A stretch of DNA of 10,642 nucleotides from Methanosarcinaceae archaeon. Its GTDB lineage: Archaea > Halobacteriota > Methanosarcinia > Methanosarcinales > Methanosarcinaceae. How positions within the stretch are numbered: the first letter of the stretch is position 1; the number at the start of each line of letters is the position of its first letter. Shown piece after piece: positions 1 through 6,572 of this stretch. Below the pieces are notes generated by a model, which was given only the letters and a program-made list of their open reading frames with translations, did not search any database and was not told the origin of the DNA. The stretch is from assembly GCA_030655675.1 (NCBI GenBank), contig JAUSPM010000204.1:1-10642 (forward strand). Reading direction: 5' to 3'. The position numbers and the translations under genes are program-made.

Positions 1-138
1 GTGATTGAAACTTCGATGTGTATTCAGGGTAGTGGTGAAGAACGGCGCCGCGCTACGCGCGTGTGGTAGTGTCGTTTTTATTTCCAACTCATTAATTCGC
101 AATGCTACAACACAACTTTATACCAGCTAAACAAATAC
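1..138 (-). repeat. 171-bp repeat family, copy A (cut by window edge)
   Basis: Read on the minus strand this segment matches the other three copies. It has a head like GTTTTTGTTTANCTGGTG at 138, then TTAATGAGTT, ATAAAAACGA, a GC-rich palindromic segment around 43-66 (CGCGCGTAGCGCGGCG), then CCCTNNATACACAT and TTTCAATC. It is the most diverged copy and carries about 16 extra bases after the GC-rich part. The last ~33 bases of the unit would lie left of position 1. Its head faces the head of copy B, only 13 bases away. Confidence 0.75.
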
Positions 139-151
139 AAATCGTCAAATG

Positions 152-457
152 GTTTTTGTTTATCTGGTGCAACGTTTTGGCGCAGAGTGTTTAATGAGTT
201 CATGAGATCGTTGGAAAAGTGGCAAAATCGAAACATTCTTATCAATGTTTGTAAGTAAAACACTATACTACGTCGCACTACATTTATTCAATAAGTTGAA
301 ATATCTCAAAATATGGACTTTTCCGACAGTCTCTTCATGATAAAAACGATTCACCTCACGCGCGTAGCGCGCATTGCCCTGCATACATATCGAATTTTCA
401 ATCGCCGCCAGCACATTCCACAATTTTCATGTAGTATATAAAGGCTGTCTAACAATT
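152..457 (+). repeat. 171-bp repeat family, copy B (interrupted)
   Basis: Starts GTTTTTGTTTATCTGGTGC and ends GTCTAACAATT. Shared blocks with copies C and D are CAGAGTGTTTAATGAGTTCATGA, TAAAAACGATT, a GC-rich hairpin at 359-371 (CGCGC-GTA-GCGCG), CATTGCCCT, GAATTTTCAATCGCC, CATTCCACAATTTTC and GTAGTATATA. The unit is split after position 205 by a 135-bp segment. Removing 206-340 restores an uninterrupted 171-bp unit, the same length as copy C. No open reading frame in it looks coding. Confidence 0.85.
206..340. mobile_element. MITE-like 128-bp insertion plus 7-bp duplication inside copy B
   Basis: The heptamer TTCATGA occurs at 199-205 and again at 334-340, exactly where the repeat is broken, as expected of a target-site duplication. 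The inserted 128 bases (206-333) carry near-terminal inverted repeats: GTTGGAAAAGT at 210-220 and ACTTTTCCGAC at 317-327, 10 of 11 complementary. It is A+T rich and too short to encode a protein, so it would be a non-autonomous element. The inverted repeats are offset from the ends by 4 and 6 bases, so the exact boundaries are uncertain and no insertion-sequence family can be named. Confidence 0.55.
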
Positions 458-530
458 ACTATGGACGATAAAATCAAACCTTATTTATTGATTTAAAGCC
501 ATATTTGTCCTTCTTTTGTCTGTGTTTTTG

Positions 531-701
531 AATTGTTGGACGGCCTCCATATACTACAAGAAAACGGTGGAATGCGCTGGAAGTAATTGAAAACTCTATG
601 TGTATGTAGGGCAACGCCGCGCATGCGCGGGTTGTAGAATCGTTTTTATCATGCACCCATTAAACACTCTGCACAACAACGCTGCACCAGTAAACAAAAA
701 C
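531..701 (-). repeat. 171-bp repeat family, copy C
   Basis: Full-length unit on the minus strand, head at 701 (GTTTTTGTTTACTGGTGC) and tail at 531 (CCGTCCAACAATT). Its GC-rich segment is the perfect 14-bp palindrome CCGCGCATGCGCGG, enclosed by CAAC/GTTG, so the hairpin is kept although the bases differ from the other copies. It lies tail-to-tail with copy B across a 73-bp spacer (458-530). Together they form an inverted pair covering 152-701. An open frame across it is not convincing as a gene. Confidence 0.85.
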
Positions 702-742
702 ATTATTTGTATCGTGCTATGTGAGCCAAAAATGTAACCAAA

Positions 743-753
743 GGTTATAATAT
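743..753 (+). promoter_or_regulatory. Probable TATA box for lysS
   Basis: The sequence GGTTATAATATTG lies about 65-70 bases before the lysS ATG and follows a purine-rich stretch (AAAGG) that could act as a BRE. It implies a transcription start near 770-776 and a leader of about 40 bases. It sits just downstream of the head of repeat copy C. Confidence 0.45.
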
Positions 754-804
754 TGTATCAGCAATTTAAGTCCTAAAACTAACACATTCCAATCATATAA
801 TTTT

Positions 805-809
805 GGTGA
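805..809 (+). promoter_or_regulatory. Ribosome binding site fixing the lysS start
   Basis: GGTGA, complementary to the archaeal 16S rRNA 3' end, sits 5 bases before the ATG at 815. The in-frame TTG (803) and GTG (806) overlap this site, so the ATG is the preferred start. Confidence 0.7.
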
Positions 810-814
810 AAACA

Positions 815-2407
815 ATGGCACAAATCACACACTGGGCAGATGTTGTTGCAGACGAGGCCCTACAACTTGGAAACAAGCACCTTGTAGCAACCGGCATTAC
901 CCCCTCCGGTCACATTCACATAGGCAACATGCGGGAAGTCGTAACAGCCGATGCAGCCTTTCGTACACTGCTTGACAAAGGCTCAGACGCTGAACTGATA
1001 TACATAGCAGATACTTTTGACCCGCTTCGAAAAGTTTACCCGTTCCTGCCTGAAAATTATGCAGAACATGTAGGGAAACCACTTTCAGAGGTACCATGCC
1101 CTTGCGGCGAATGTAAGAACTACGCAGACCATTTCCTGAAACCCTTCCTTGTGGCACTTGGAAAGTTAGGCATTCATCCGAAGGTCTATCTTGCCGATGA
1201 ACTCTATAAGACCGGTGCATACACAGAAGCAATAAAAACAGCCCTGCTAAAACGCGACGAGATCGCTACGATCATCGATGAGGTAACTCACAAAACTACA
1301 GAAGATGACTGGAGTCCATTCAATCCGATATGCAGCGAGTGCGGTAAGATAAACACCACAAAGGTGACAGGATTCGATATGGATGGCGAGACTGTTGACT
1401 ATACCTGCTCATGCGGAAATTCCGGCACAGTGTCAATGACGGGCGGCGGAAAACTCACATGGCGTGTGGACTGGCCTGCAAGATGGGGAATTTTAGGCAT
1501 TACAGTCGAACCATTCGGCAAAGACCATGCATCCAGAGGCGGCTCGTATGATACCGGAAAGAGGATCTCCAAAGAAATATACGGCTACGAAGCACCCCAT
1601 CCGATCGTGTATGAATGGATAATGCTCGGGAAACAGGGCGCAATGTCGTCCTCTTCAGGAGTGGTGGTTTCAATATCCGATATGCTCAAAGTTGTACCTC
1701 CTGAGGTGTTACGTTATCTCATCATCAGGACAAAACCTGAAAAACATATCCAGTTCGACCCGGCGCTACCACTTCTCACACTTGTTGACGAATACGAGAG
1801 ATTACACAACAAGGAAGAGCCTACAGAATATGATGATACTGTTGTCAGGCTCTCACACGCAAGCGGGATCTGCCACACGGATATTCCGTTCAAGCACATG
1901 ATCACGATCTACCAGGCAGCGCGCGGGGAAATTGACCGGATCATGAAGATCGTAGCGCGCGCAGGCTATAATACCGACAACGAAAAGTGCATACTGGAAC
2001 TCACAGGGAACGTAAACAACTGGCTTGAGATGTATGCACCTGCAATGGCAAAATTCAGCGTGCAAGATGATGTTCCTGTTCATGCCGCCACGCTCTCGGG
2101 CATACAAAAGGCATTCCTTAGTACATACTCGGATATCATTGATAAGAGCGGAGAACTTAGCGGTGAGGAATATCACAATCTTGTGTACTCTTCAAAAGAT
2201 AAGGAGAGCGATATGCATTCCATGATGGCACTGTCACTCGGGATTGGGGCGGATGAACTGGAAGTGGATCCAAAAGATATGTTCAAAGCAATTTACATCG
2301 CAGTCCTTGGGCAACAATCCGGTCCAAAAGCGGGTTGGTTCCTTTCATCTCTGGAAAAGGATTTCCTGATCAAGCGTTTTAAAGACGCATCAACCTATCA
2401 ACCATAA
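815..2407 (+). CDS. lysS: Lysyl-tRNA synthetase, class I
   Basis: Cytoplasmic enzyme that charges tRNA-Lys with lysine using ATP. It is the class I (archaeal type) LysRS, unrelated in fold to the usual bacterial and eukaryotic class II form. The 530-residue product has the class I nucleotide-binding signature HIHIG at residues 33-37 (in TPSGHIHIGN), and the KMSKS-loop counterpart AMSSSSG at 276-282. Cysteines suited to zinc binding are C95/C97/C100 (CPCGEC) and C173/C176 with C198/C200. Length is normal for the family. The anticodon-binding helical domain should be the C-terminal third. The ATG at 815 is chosen because of a GGTGA site 5 bases upstream. A methyltransferase follows 9 bases after the stop. 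The second lysine of KMSKS is a serine here. I believe this is common in archaeal members, but could not check. Confidence 0.96.
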   Translation: MAQITHWADVVADEALQLGNKHLVATGITPSGHIHIGNMREVVTADAAFRTLLDKGSDAELIYIADTFDPLRKVYPFLPENYAEHVGKPLSEVPCPCGECKNYADHFLKPFLVALGKLGIHPKVYLADELYKTGAYTEAIKTALLKRDEIATIIDEVTHKTTEDDWSPFNPICSECGKINTTKVTGFDMDGETVDYTCSCGNSGTVSMTGGGKLTWRVDWPARWGILGITVEPFGKDHASRGGSYDTGKRISKEIYGYEAPHPIVYEWIMLGKQGAMSSSSGVVVSISDMLKVVPPEVLRYLIIRTKPEKHIQFDPALPLLTLVDEYERLHNKEEPTEYDDTVVRLSHASGICHTDIPFKHMITIYQAARGEIDRIMKIVARAGYNTDNEKCILELTGNVNNWLEMYAPAMAKFSVQDDVPVHAATLSGIQKAFLSTYSDIIDKSGELSGEEYHNLVYSSKDKESDMHSMMALSLGIGADELEVDPKDMFKAIYIAVLGQQSGPKAGWFLSSLEKDFLIKRFKDASTYQP

Positions 2408-2416
2408 CATCCGCAC

Positions 2417-3058
2417 ATGACAACTCGCCCCACCCCAAGATCACAAGTATCCGCATGGGAACAGGAATACACCCATGTGACATGGGGCGGACCAAGGTCG
2501 ATTCAGACTGTGCGCGACCACCTTCCACAAGGTAGCCGTGTACTTGATGCAGGATGCGGCAATGGTCGGCATCTTCTTCCACTGTCCCGCCTGTATCGGA
2601 CAGTTGGAATTGACATCTCCAAAACAGCACTTTTGGCTTCCAGAACATATCTTGATAAGAGCGGGCAATATAGTGAACATCTGGTATCAAGTATCACCGA
2701 ACTTCCTTTTGATGACGATTCCTTTGACGGCATCATATGTTATGGGGTATTGCAGCATCTTTTTGCAGACGAGAGGCGCGCGGCAATGAGCGAATTCAAG
2801 CGTGTGCTCTCCCCGGGTGGTTTCCTGTTCTTTGAAGCGTTTGGGGTGGACGATATGCGATACGGCGGTGAGGAGGTTGAACCTCACACATTCCTGCGCA
2901 ATAGCGGACTAATATATCATTATTTTACGGCAGAAGAAGTAGAATCTCTTTTAGAGGATTTTGAAGTAATAGAACTCAAAGATATTCGATCACAAAAAAG
3001 ATTCAGGGGGAAATTATACCCCCGACATATGGTAAAAGGGATTGCTCAATTGCGTTAG
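2417..3058 (+). CDS. Class I SAM-dependent methyltransferase
   Basis: A 213-residue Rossmann-fold methyltransferase of the Methyltransf_11 type. Motif I is VLDAGCGNG at residues 42-50. The acidic residue that binds the ribose of SAM is D66 in GIDIS. The motif II-like stretch ELPFDDDSFDGI spans 95-106, followed by GVLQHL, and LSPGG at 131-135 is motif III. The C-terminal part (HTFLRNSGLIYHYFTAEEVESLL) is a lid often seen in small-molecule or RNA methyltransferases, but it does not identify the substrate. It starts 9 bases after lysS and is probably co-transcribed with it. I see no clear ribosome binding site, so it may rely on re-initiation. Its last 4 bases overlap the end of the convergent BofA-like gene. 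A link to tRNA or translation through lysS is only suggestive. Confidence 0.9.
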   Translation: MTTRPTPRSQVSAWEQEYTHVTWGGPRSIQTVRDHLPQGSRVLDAGCGNGRHLLPLSRLYRTVGIDISKTALLASRTYLDKSGQYSEHLVSSITELPFDDDSFDGIICYGVLQHLFADERRAAMSEFKRVLSPGGFLFFEAFGVDDMRYGGEEVEPHTFLRNSGLIYHYFTAEEVESLLEDFEVIELKDIRSQKRFRGKLYPRHMVKGIAQLR

Positions 3059-3306
3059 AACGCAATTCCAAGGTACTTTAGCAGTATGATCAGTATCGCA
3101 CCGAATGCGCCCGAAAATGCACATATCAGTATTACGATCCAACTATACGCCATCCCAAGACCAAGTGCAATATTTCCTACTACAAGGATAACAAGACCGA
3201 CAACGATATTGATTATCATTTTCTTGACGGTTTTCAACAATTTATAGAGGAGTAGTGCTGCAATGATTGCAAGCAAAAGGATCCACAATTCTGGTATTTG
3301 TATCAT
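3055..3306 (-). CDS. BofA-like small membrane protein
   Basis: An 83-residue, very hydrophobic protein with three probable membrane segments (about residues 7-21, 30-50 and 55-77) and a basic patch KLLKTVKK between the first two. The pattern NIVVGLVILVVGNIALGLG followed by a glycine-rich AFSGAFGAILIILLKYLG resembles the BofA family (pro-sigma-K processing inhibitor in Bacillus). Archaeal homologues exist, although archaea have neither sporulation nor sigma-K. The role here is unknown. It is the last gene of a likely three-gene minus-strand group, 36 bases after the N-hydrolase gene. It overlaps the end of the convergent methyltransferase by 4 bases (TTAG read from both strands). No clear ribosome binding site is seen before its ATG. 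Confidence 0.75.
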   Translation of the reverse strand: MIQIPELWILLLAIIAALLLYKLLKTVKKMIINIVVGLVILVVGNIALGLGMAYSWIVILICAFSGAFGAILIILLKYLGIAF

Positions 3307-3333
3307 AGTAATCAGATTAATATTAAAATCGGC

Positions 3334-3344
3334 AGTATTTAATC
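3334..3344 (-). promoter_or_regulatory. Possible internal TATA box for the BofA-like gene
   Basis: Minus-strand GATTAAATACT is centred about 33 bases before the BofA-like ATG and overlaps the end of the upstream gene. It would give a nearly leaderless transcript, which fits the absence of a ribosome binding site. A/T-rich DNA produces such matches by chance, so this is tentative. Confidence 0.25.
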
Positions 3345-3774
3345 ATTGCTGCCTTTTTCCGACAGAAACAAGGAAATCTGAAATAATATCTTCAAGTTGC
3401 TCATAATCAGTATATTTTTGAACACTAATGTTCTCGTCCGAATTTCCAAGTAACATTGCCGAAACACTTGCCCCCTGTTTGTGAACACACAAAACAGGCA
3501 ACCCGATCTCAAGCCCCCTGCATATCTCATATCCAACACCTATCGAAGGAATTGTAACCTCTGCTATCAGGCAATCACTCATTTTAAGCAACCCGATATC
3601 GCGGTCATATATCTGCTGCTCGCTCATCTTTGCTTCCTTCACCCCAAGTTCCGGATCAGCCACATGCCAACTCAATACATCTGCTCCTGTGCTTTTCAAA
3701 AATTTACAGATATGCTGGTATGTAGGAAGCATTTGCCGCCCACCGCGTATGGATCCGGAAAGAAACACCTTCAT
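3343..3774 (-). CDS. DNPH1/Rcl-like 2'-deoxynucleoside 5'-phosphate N-hydrolase
   Basis: A 143-residue protein of the nucleoside 2-deoxyribosyltransferase superfamily. Members of the Rcl/DNPH1 branch cleave the N-glycosidic bond of deoxynucleoside monophosphates to a free base and deoxyribose 5-phosphate, a nucleotide clean-up reaction. The N-terminal FLSGSIRGGR (residues 4-13) and DCLIAEVTIPSIGVGYE (67-83) are characteristic. D59, S77 and E83 have the same spacing as the residues I recall as D69, S87 and E93 of rat Rcl, so the active site looks complete. The ATG overlaps the stop of the upstream U32 gene (ATGA, 3771-3774), and GAGG lies just before it, so translation is probably coupled. The deoxyribosyltransferase alternative is less likely because of the GSIRGGR and VGYE motifs. 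The natural substrate in archaea is unproven. Confidence 0.85.
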   Translation of the reverse strand: MKVFLSGSIRGGRQMLPTYQHICKFLKSTGADVLSWHVADPELGVKEAKMSEQQIYDRDIGLLKMSDCLIAEVTIPSIGVGYEICRGLEIGLPVLCVHKQGASVSAMLLGNSDENISVQKYTDYEQLEDIISDFLVSVGKRQQ

Positions 3775-6227
3775 GTAACGCCTCTGAAATAGTGACCTTT
3801 GGTGGCATCTTTGGTTAGTTCCTTGCAGGTCACAAAATTTTTCCCACCATTCTCAAAACACTTATCGATTGCATTCCTGTACGATCGTACAATCGTTTCA
3901 ACATCTTCATCATCAATTGACTTTGCATCGATCCTTATGCTTGAAACACCGGATTCAATGATCTTTGGAATATCGTCAAGCATGCATAAAACTTTTGAAT
4001 TTAAAACATGCATCCTGCAATCAGAATCCATCTTGATCGGAAATGTGTATCTTTTTTCATCCACGAGTTCAAAGTCGTTTTCTTTACACGGCTCAGGACA
4101 AGCACCGCCGTACATTCCCCCAACAATGCAGTGCTCGGATTCCATAAGTTCCAGCCGTCCGTGTACGATACATTCAGTGTTACCAAATGGCGCGATCTTC
4201 CATATCTCATCAAGTGTCAATTCGGGTGAGAGCACTATCATTTTTGCACCCATTTTGGTCCAAAGATCAAGCGAATTTTTGTTGAAAACATTGAAAGGGC
4301 TATCCAGTATTATCTCAAGTCCCATCTTCTTTGCATACTTGAAAGTGCCTGAATTTGATACTACAACCCCATCAGCACCAAGTATTTTTGCCATATGGAA
4401 AATATCCTTGACCAAAACCCTTTTGCTATCTTTGACGATCCTTGGCGTATCGAAATATATCTTTCGTCCTGCTTTGTGTATTTTTTCGGTTGCAGTTTCA
4501 ATATCCGTTTTATCTTCGTATTGGATGAATTCACTGTCAAGATATACTACATCCGCGCCGCCGGAAATCGCATTATTCACATCCCTCATTGAATCCACAC
4601 TGACAGCAAGCACAGGTTTTTTATCTGCCCTATCCTCATCTGCCGGATATGACATCATTGAATTATACCTTGCATGCGGAATACGTCTCCATTGTGCCAC
4701 ACGTGTATTATCCAGACGGGACACAGCATCTTTTCTAATATCATTTAACTGGCTGATCGGGATAAATATATCGTCATCAACATTCACATTGATGGTAAAA
4801 ATATCAAAAACAGTGTTCCCGAATTTTGTTAACTGCTGTGTTATCTGCTCTTTGGTGGTAGGATTTTTAACAGCCTTCTCTACCATATACTTGGACTTAA
4901 GATGTACCATGTTGAAATCGATATCTTCTATCTTAAGTTCAAATGGTTCTCCGGCAACAGCTTTTGCTGTGATGGCAACAGGAATTTTTCGGATCGGGAT
5001 AGTGGATTTGAATGTTTTTTGTAGCGATTCCATTAGTGTTTTGTCAAGTGTTTTGTATACTGTACTGCCTGTACGTATCTGCGTATCAGAAAGGATATCG
5101 ACAACCATGCCTGCATCAGCGTGGTTTATCTTCATGTCATCTTCATACATGTTATAGACAACTTCTCCCGTTTCGACCGCACCATCCTCAATACCAATTC
5201 CGTCGCCTGTATTGAGTTCTCCGCTAAGATCTACACGCATGCGTCCGGACTGTAGGTCATATCCGATAGCAGTACCGATCGGTATTCCGCGATTATATGG
5301 TTTCTTGCGGCTCATCAGGTCGGTGCGCGGCATTCCCAAAAAGTATAAAGATGTAAAACCACGATTGAAAAGTTGTGCGAGACGCATCGATTCATCCTTT
5401 GTTACGAAATATTCAGATGGATCTCCCATATACCTGTCTATCAAACGGCGATATGTCTGGACAACACCCGCAACATATTCGGGTCTTTTCATGCGACCTT
5501 CTATTTTGAAAGAATCAATACCTGCATCAATTAGTTGTGGCAATATCGCAGTAGTGTTCAGGTCCTTTGGACTTAACAGGTATTCTCCATCTGTTCTTAC
5601 TACATTTCCATTTTCACGCAGTTTATATTTTTTCCGGCAGGGCTGGGCACAATGACCACGATTCCCGCTTCGCCCTCCGATAATACTGCTAAAGAGACAC
5701 TGCCCGGAATATGATATACAAAGGGCACCGTGTATGAAAGTCTCGATCTCAATGTTAGTATTCTTTTTTATATCTTTTATATCATCAAGTGACATTTCCC
5801 TTGCAAGTACAACCCTTTTAACACCCATTTCTTCCAGAAATTTAACTCCCCCAATGTTGTGTGTCGTCATCTGGGTACTTGCGTGAATCGGAATATCAAT
5901 GGAAAGTTCTTTCACTTTTGAGAGAAGTCCCATGTCCTGTATAATTACAGCATCAGCTCCGAACTCGCTCAGTTGATAAAGGAGATTGATGGCATTATCC
6001 ATTTCACTGTCTTTTATGAGGGTATTTACTGTTACGTATGCCTTGACCCCCCTCAGATGTGCATAGTCAATGGCATTCACAATACCATCAACCGAAAAAT
6101 TGCCGGCAAACGCCCTGGCACTGAATATATTTGCTCCAAAATATACTGCATCGGCACCGTTCTCTACGGCTGCTATCAATGACTCCATATCTCCTGCCGG
6201 AGCTAGCAATTCAGGCGTTGTATTCAT
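3771..6227 (-). CDS. U32-family protein with DUF3656-like middle (RlhA/YdcP type)
   Basis: An 818-residue member of the U32 ('collagenase-like peptidase') family. Characterised relatives act in RNA hydroxylation (RlhA on 23S rRNA, TrhP on tRNA) or ubiquinone hydroxylation (UbiU/UbiV) rather than proteolysis, so a nucleic-acid hydroxylation role is more likely than peptidase. The N-terminal domain starts PELLAPAGDMESL and carries the family signature ETFIHGALCISYSGQCLFS at 162-180. Cysteines C170, C177, C193 and C197 could hold an Fe-S cluster as in UbiU/V. A DUF3656-like region follows (about 310-540). A second, degenerate U32-like half starts near 550, with HGRLELM at 689-695 and its own cysteines C700, C710, C714 and C737. 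It is first in a minus-strand group with the N-hydrolase. A TATA box about 32 bases upstream and the lack of a ribosome binding site suggest leaderless translation from the ATG. Confidence 0.9.
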   Translation of the reverse strand: MNTTPELLAPAGDMESLIAAVENGADAVYFGANIFSARAFAGNFSVDGIVNAIDYAHLRGVKAYVTVNTLIKDSEMDNAINLLYQLSEFGADAVIIQDMGLLSKVKELSIDIPIHASTQMTTHNIGGVKFLEEMGVKRVVLAREMSLDDIKDIKKNTNIEIETFIHGALCISYSGQCLFSSIIGGRSGNRGHCAQPCRKKYKLRENGNVVRTDGEYLLSPKDLNTTAILPQLIDAGIDSFKIEGRMKRPEYVAGVVQTYRRLIDRYMGDPSEYFVTKDESMRLAQLFNRGFTSLYFLGMPRTDLMSRKKPYNRGIPIGTAIGYDLQSGRMRVDLSGELNTGDGIGIEDGAVETGEVVYNMYEDDMKINHADAGMVVDILSDTQIRTGSTVYKTLDKTLMESLQKTFKSTIPIRKIPVAITAKAVAGEPFELKIEDIDFNMVHLKSKYMVEKAVKNPTTKEQITQQLTKFGNTVFDIFTINVNVDDDIFIPISQLNDIRKDAVSRLDNTRVAQWRRIPHARYNSMMSYPADEDRADKKPVLAVSVDSMRDVNNAISGGADVVYLDSEFIQYEDKTDIETATEKIHKAGRKIYFDTPRIVKDSKRVLVKDIFHMAKILGADGVVVSNSGTFKYAKKMGLEIILDSPFNVFNKNSLDLWTKMGAKMIVLSPELTLDEIWKIAPFGNTECIVHGRLELMESEHCIVGGMYGGACPEPCKENDFELVDEKRYTFPIKMDSDCRMHVLNSKVLCMLDDIPKIIESGVSSIRIDAKSIDDEDVETIVRSYRNAIDKCFENGGKNFVTCKELTKDATKGHYFRGVT

Positions 6228-6254
6228 ATTATGAATATTACAATGCTCTGGATA

Positions 6255-6263
6255 TTATATAAA
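6255..6263 (-). promoter_or_regulatory. TATA box for the U32 gene, implying a leaderless mRNA
   Basis: TTTATATAA on the minus strand is centred about 32 bases upstream of the U32 ATG at 6227. With the usual archaeal spacing of ~25 bases, transcription would start within a few bases of the ATG. No GGAGG/GGTGA-like site is present in between. Confidence 0.6.
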
Positions 6264-6304
6264 ATTGCATATTGGAATTTGCAGTTGCCTATGCATCAAC
6301 CCAT

Positions 6305-6342
6305 TGTAAAAAAATAAAATGATAGGAGTCAAAGACTCCTAT
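6305..6342 (-). terminator. Intrinsic terminator of the surface-protein operon
   Basis: A perfect 9-bp stem (ATAGGAGTC/GACTCCTAT, 6322-6330 with 6334-6342) with a 3-base loop is followed on the minus strand by CATTTTATTTTTTTT. The stem includes the TAG stop of the small membrane protein gene. A T6 run on the opposite side could make it work in both directions. Confidence 0.85.
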
Positions 6343-6572
6343 TTTTTAACAATATAGAGTTTGATCAGATAAACACAGATCAACAGTACCCCAAGATTGT
6401 AGAATGCCTTAAAAATTGAGATGTATTCATACTCAAGCCATGTCCTGATTATATCTTCCATTGAAAAATAAAGTTGGAAGGTGGCTACGAATAACAGTAG
6501 CATGGCAATGACGAACACTCCCTGTTTGAAATATTCTTCAAGTGTAGGTTTTGTAGCAGTTGTACCGTTCAT
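6339..6572 (-). CDS. Small two-helix membrane protein
   Basis: A 77-residue protein with two probable membrane helices, about residues 17-38 and 55-73. They are separated by a short amphipathic, acidic loop with aromatic residues (FSMEDIIRTWLEYEYISIFK). The C-terminal KLYIVKK suggests that end is cytoplasmic. The ATG overlaps the stop of the upstream surface-protein gene (ATGA, 6569-6572). A strong purine-rich ribosome binding site (AGGAGGAGAG) lies inside the end of that gene, so the two are very likely translated together. The tight linkage suggests that it works with the exported protein, for example as a membrane partner. I cannot assign a function, and there are no catalytic motifs. Confidence 0.8.
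   Translation of the reverse strand: MNGTTATKPTLEEYFKQGVFVIAMLLLFVATFQLYFSMEDIIRTWLEYEYISIFKAFYNLGVLLICVYLIKLYIVKK

Noticed and set aside
474..656. Minus-strand 60-codon open frame
   Set aside because: It falls within repeat copy C and the spacer, has no ribosome binding site, and its peptide reflects the repeat sequence.
1..701. Repeats considered as a CRISPR array
   Set aside because: The units are ~171 bp, occur in alternating orientation, differ from each other and have no regular unique spacers. No cas gene is present.
3799..5157. Long plus-strand open frame of ~450 codons
   Set aside because: It lies wholly opposite the well-supported U32 gene. Its product is serine-rich and low in complexity, as expected of an antisense shadow, and there is no promoter or ribosome binding site.
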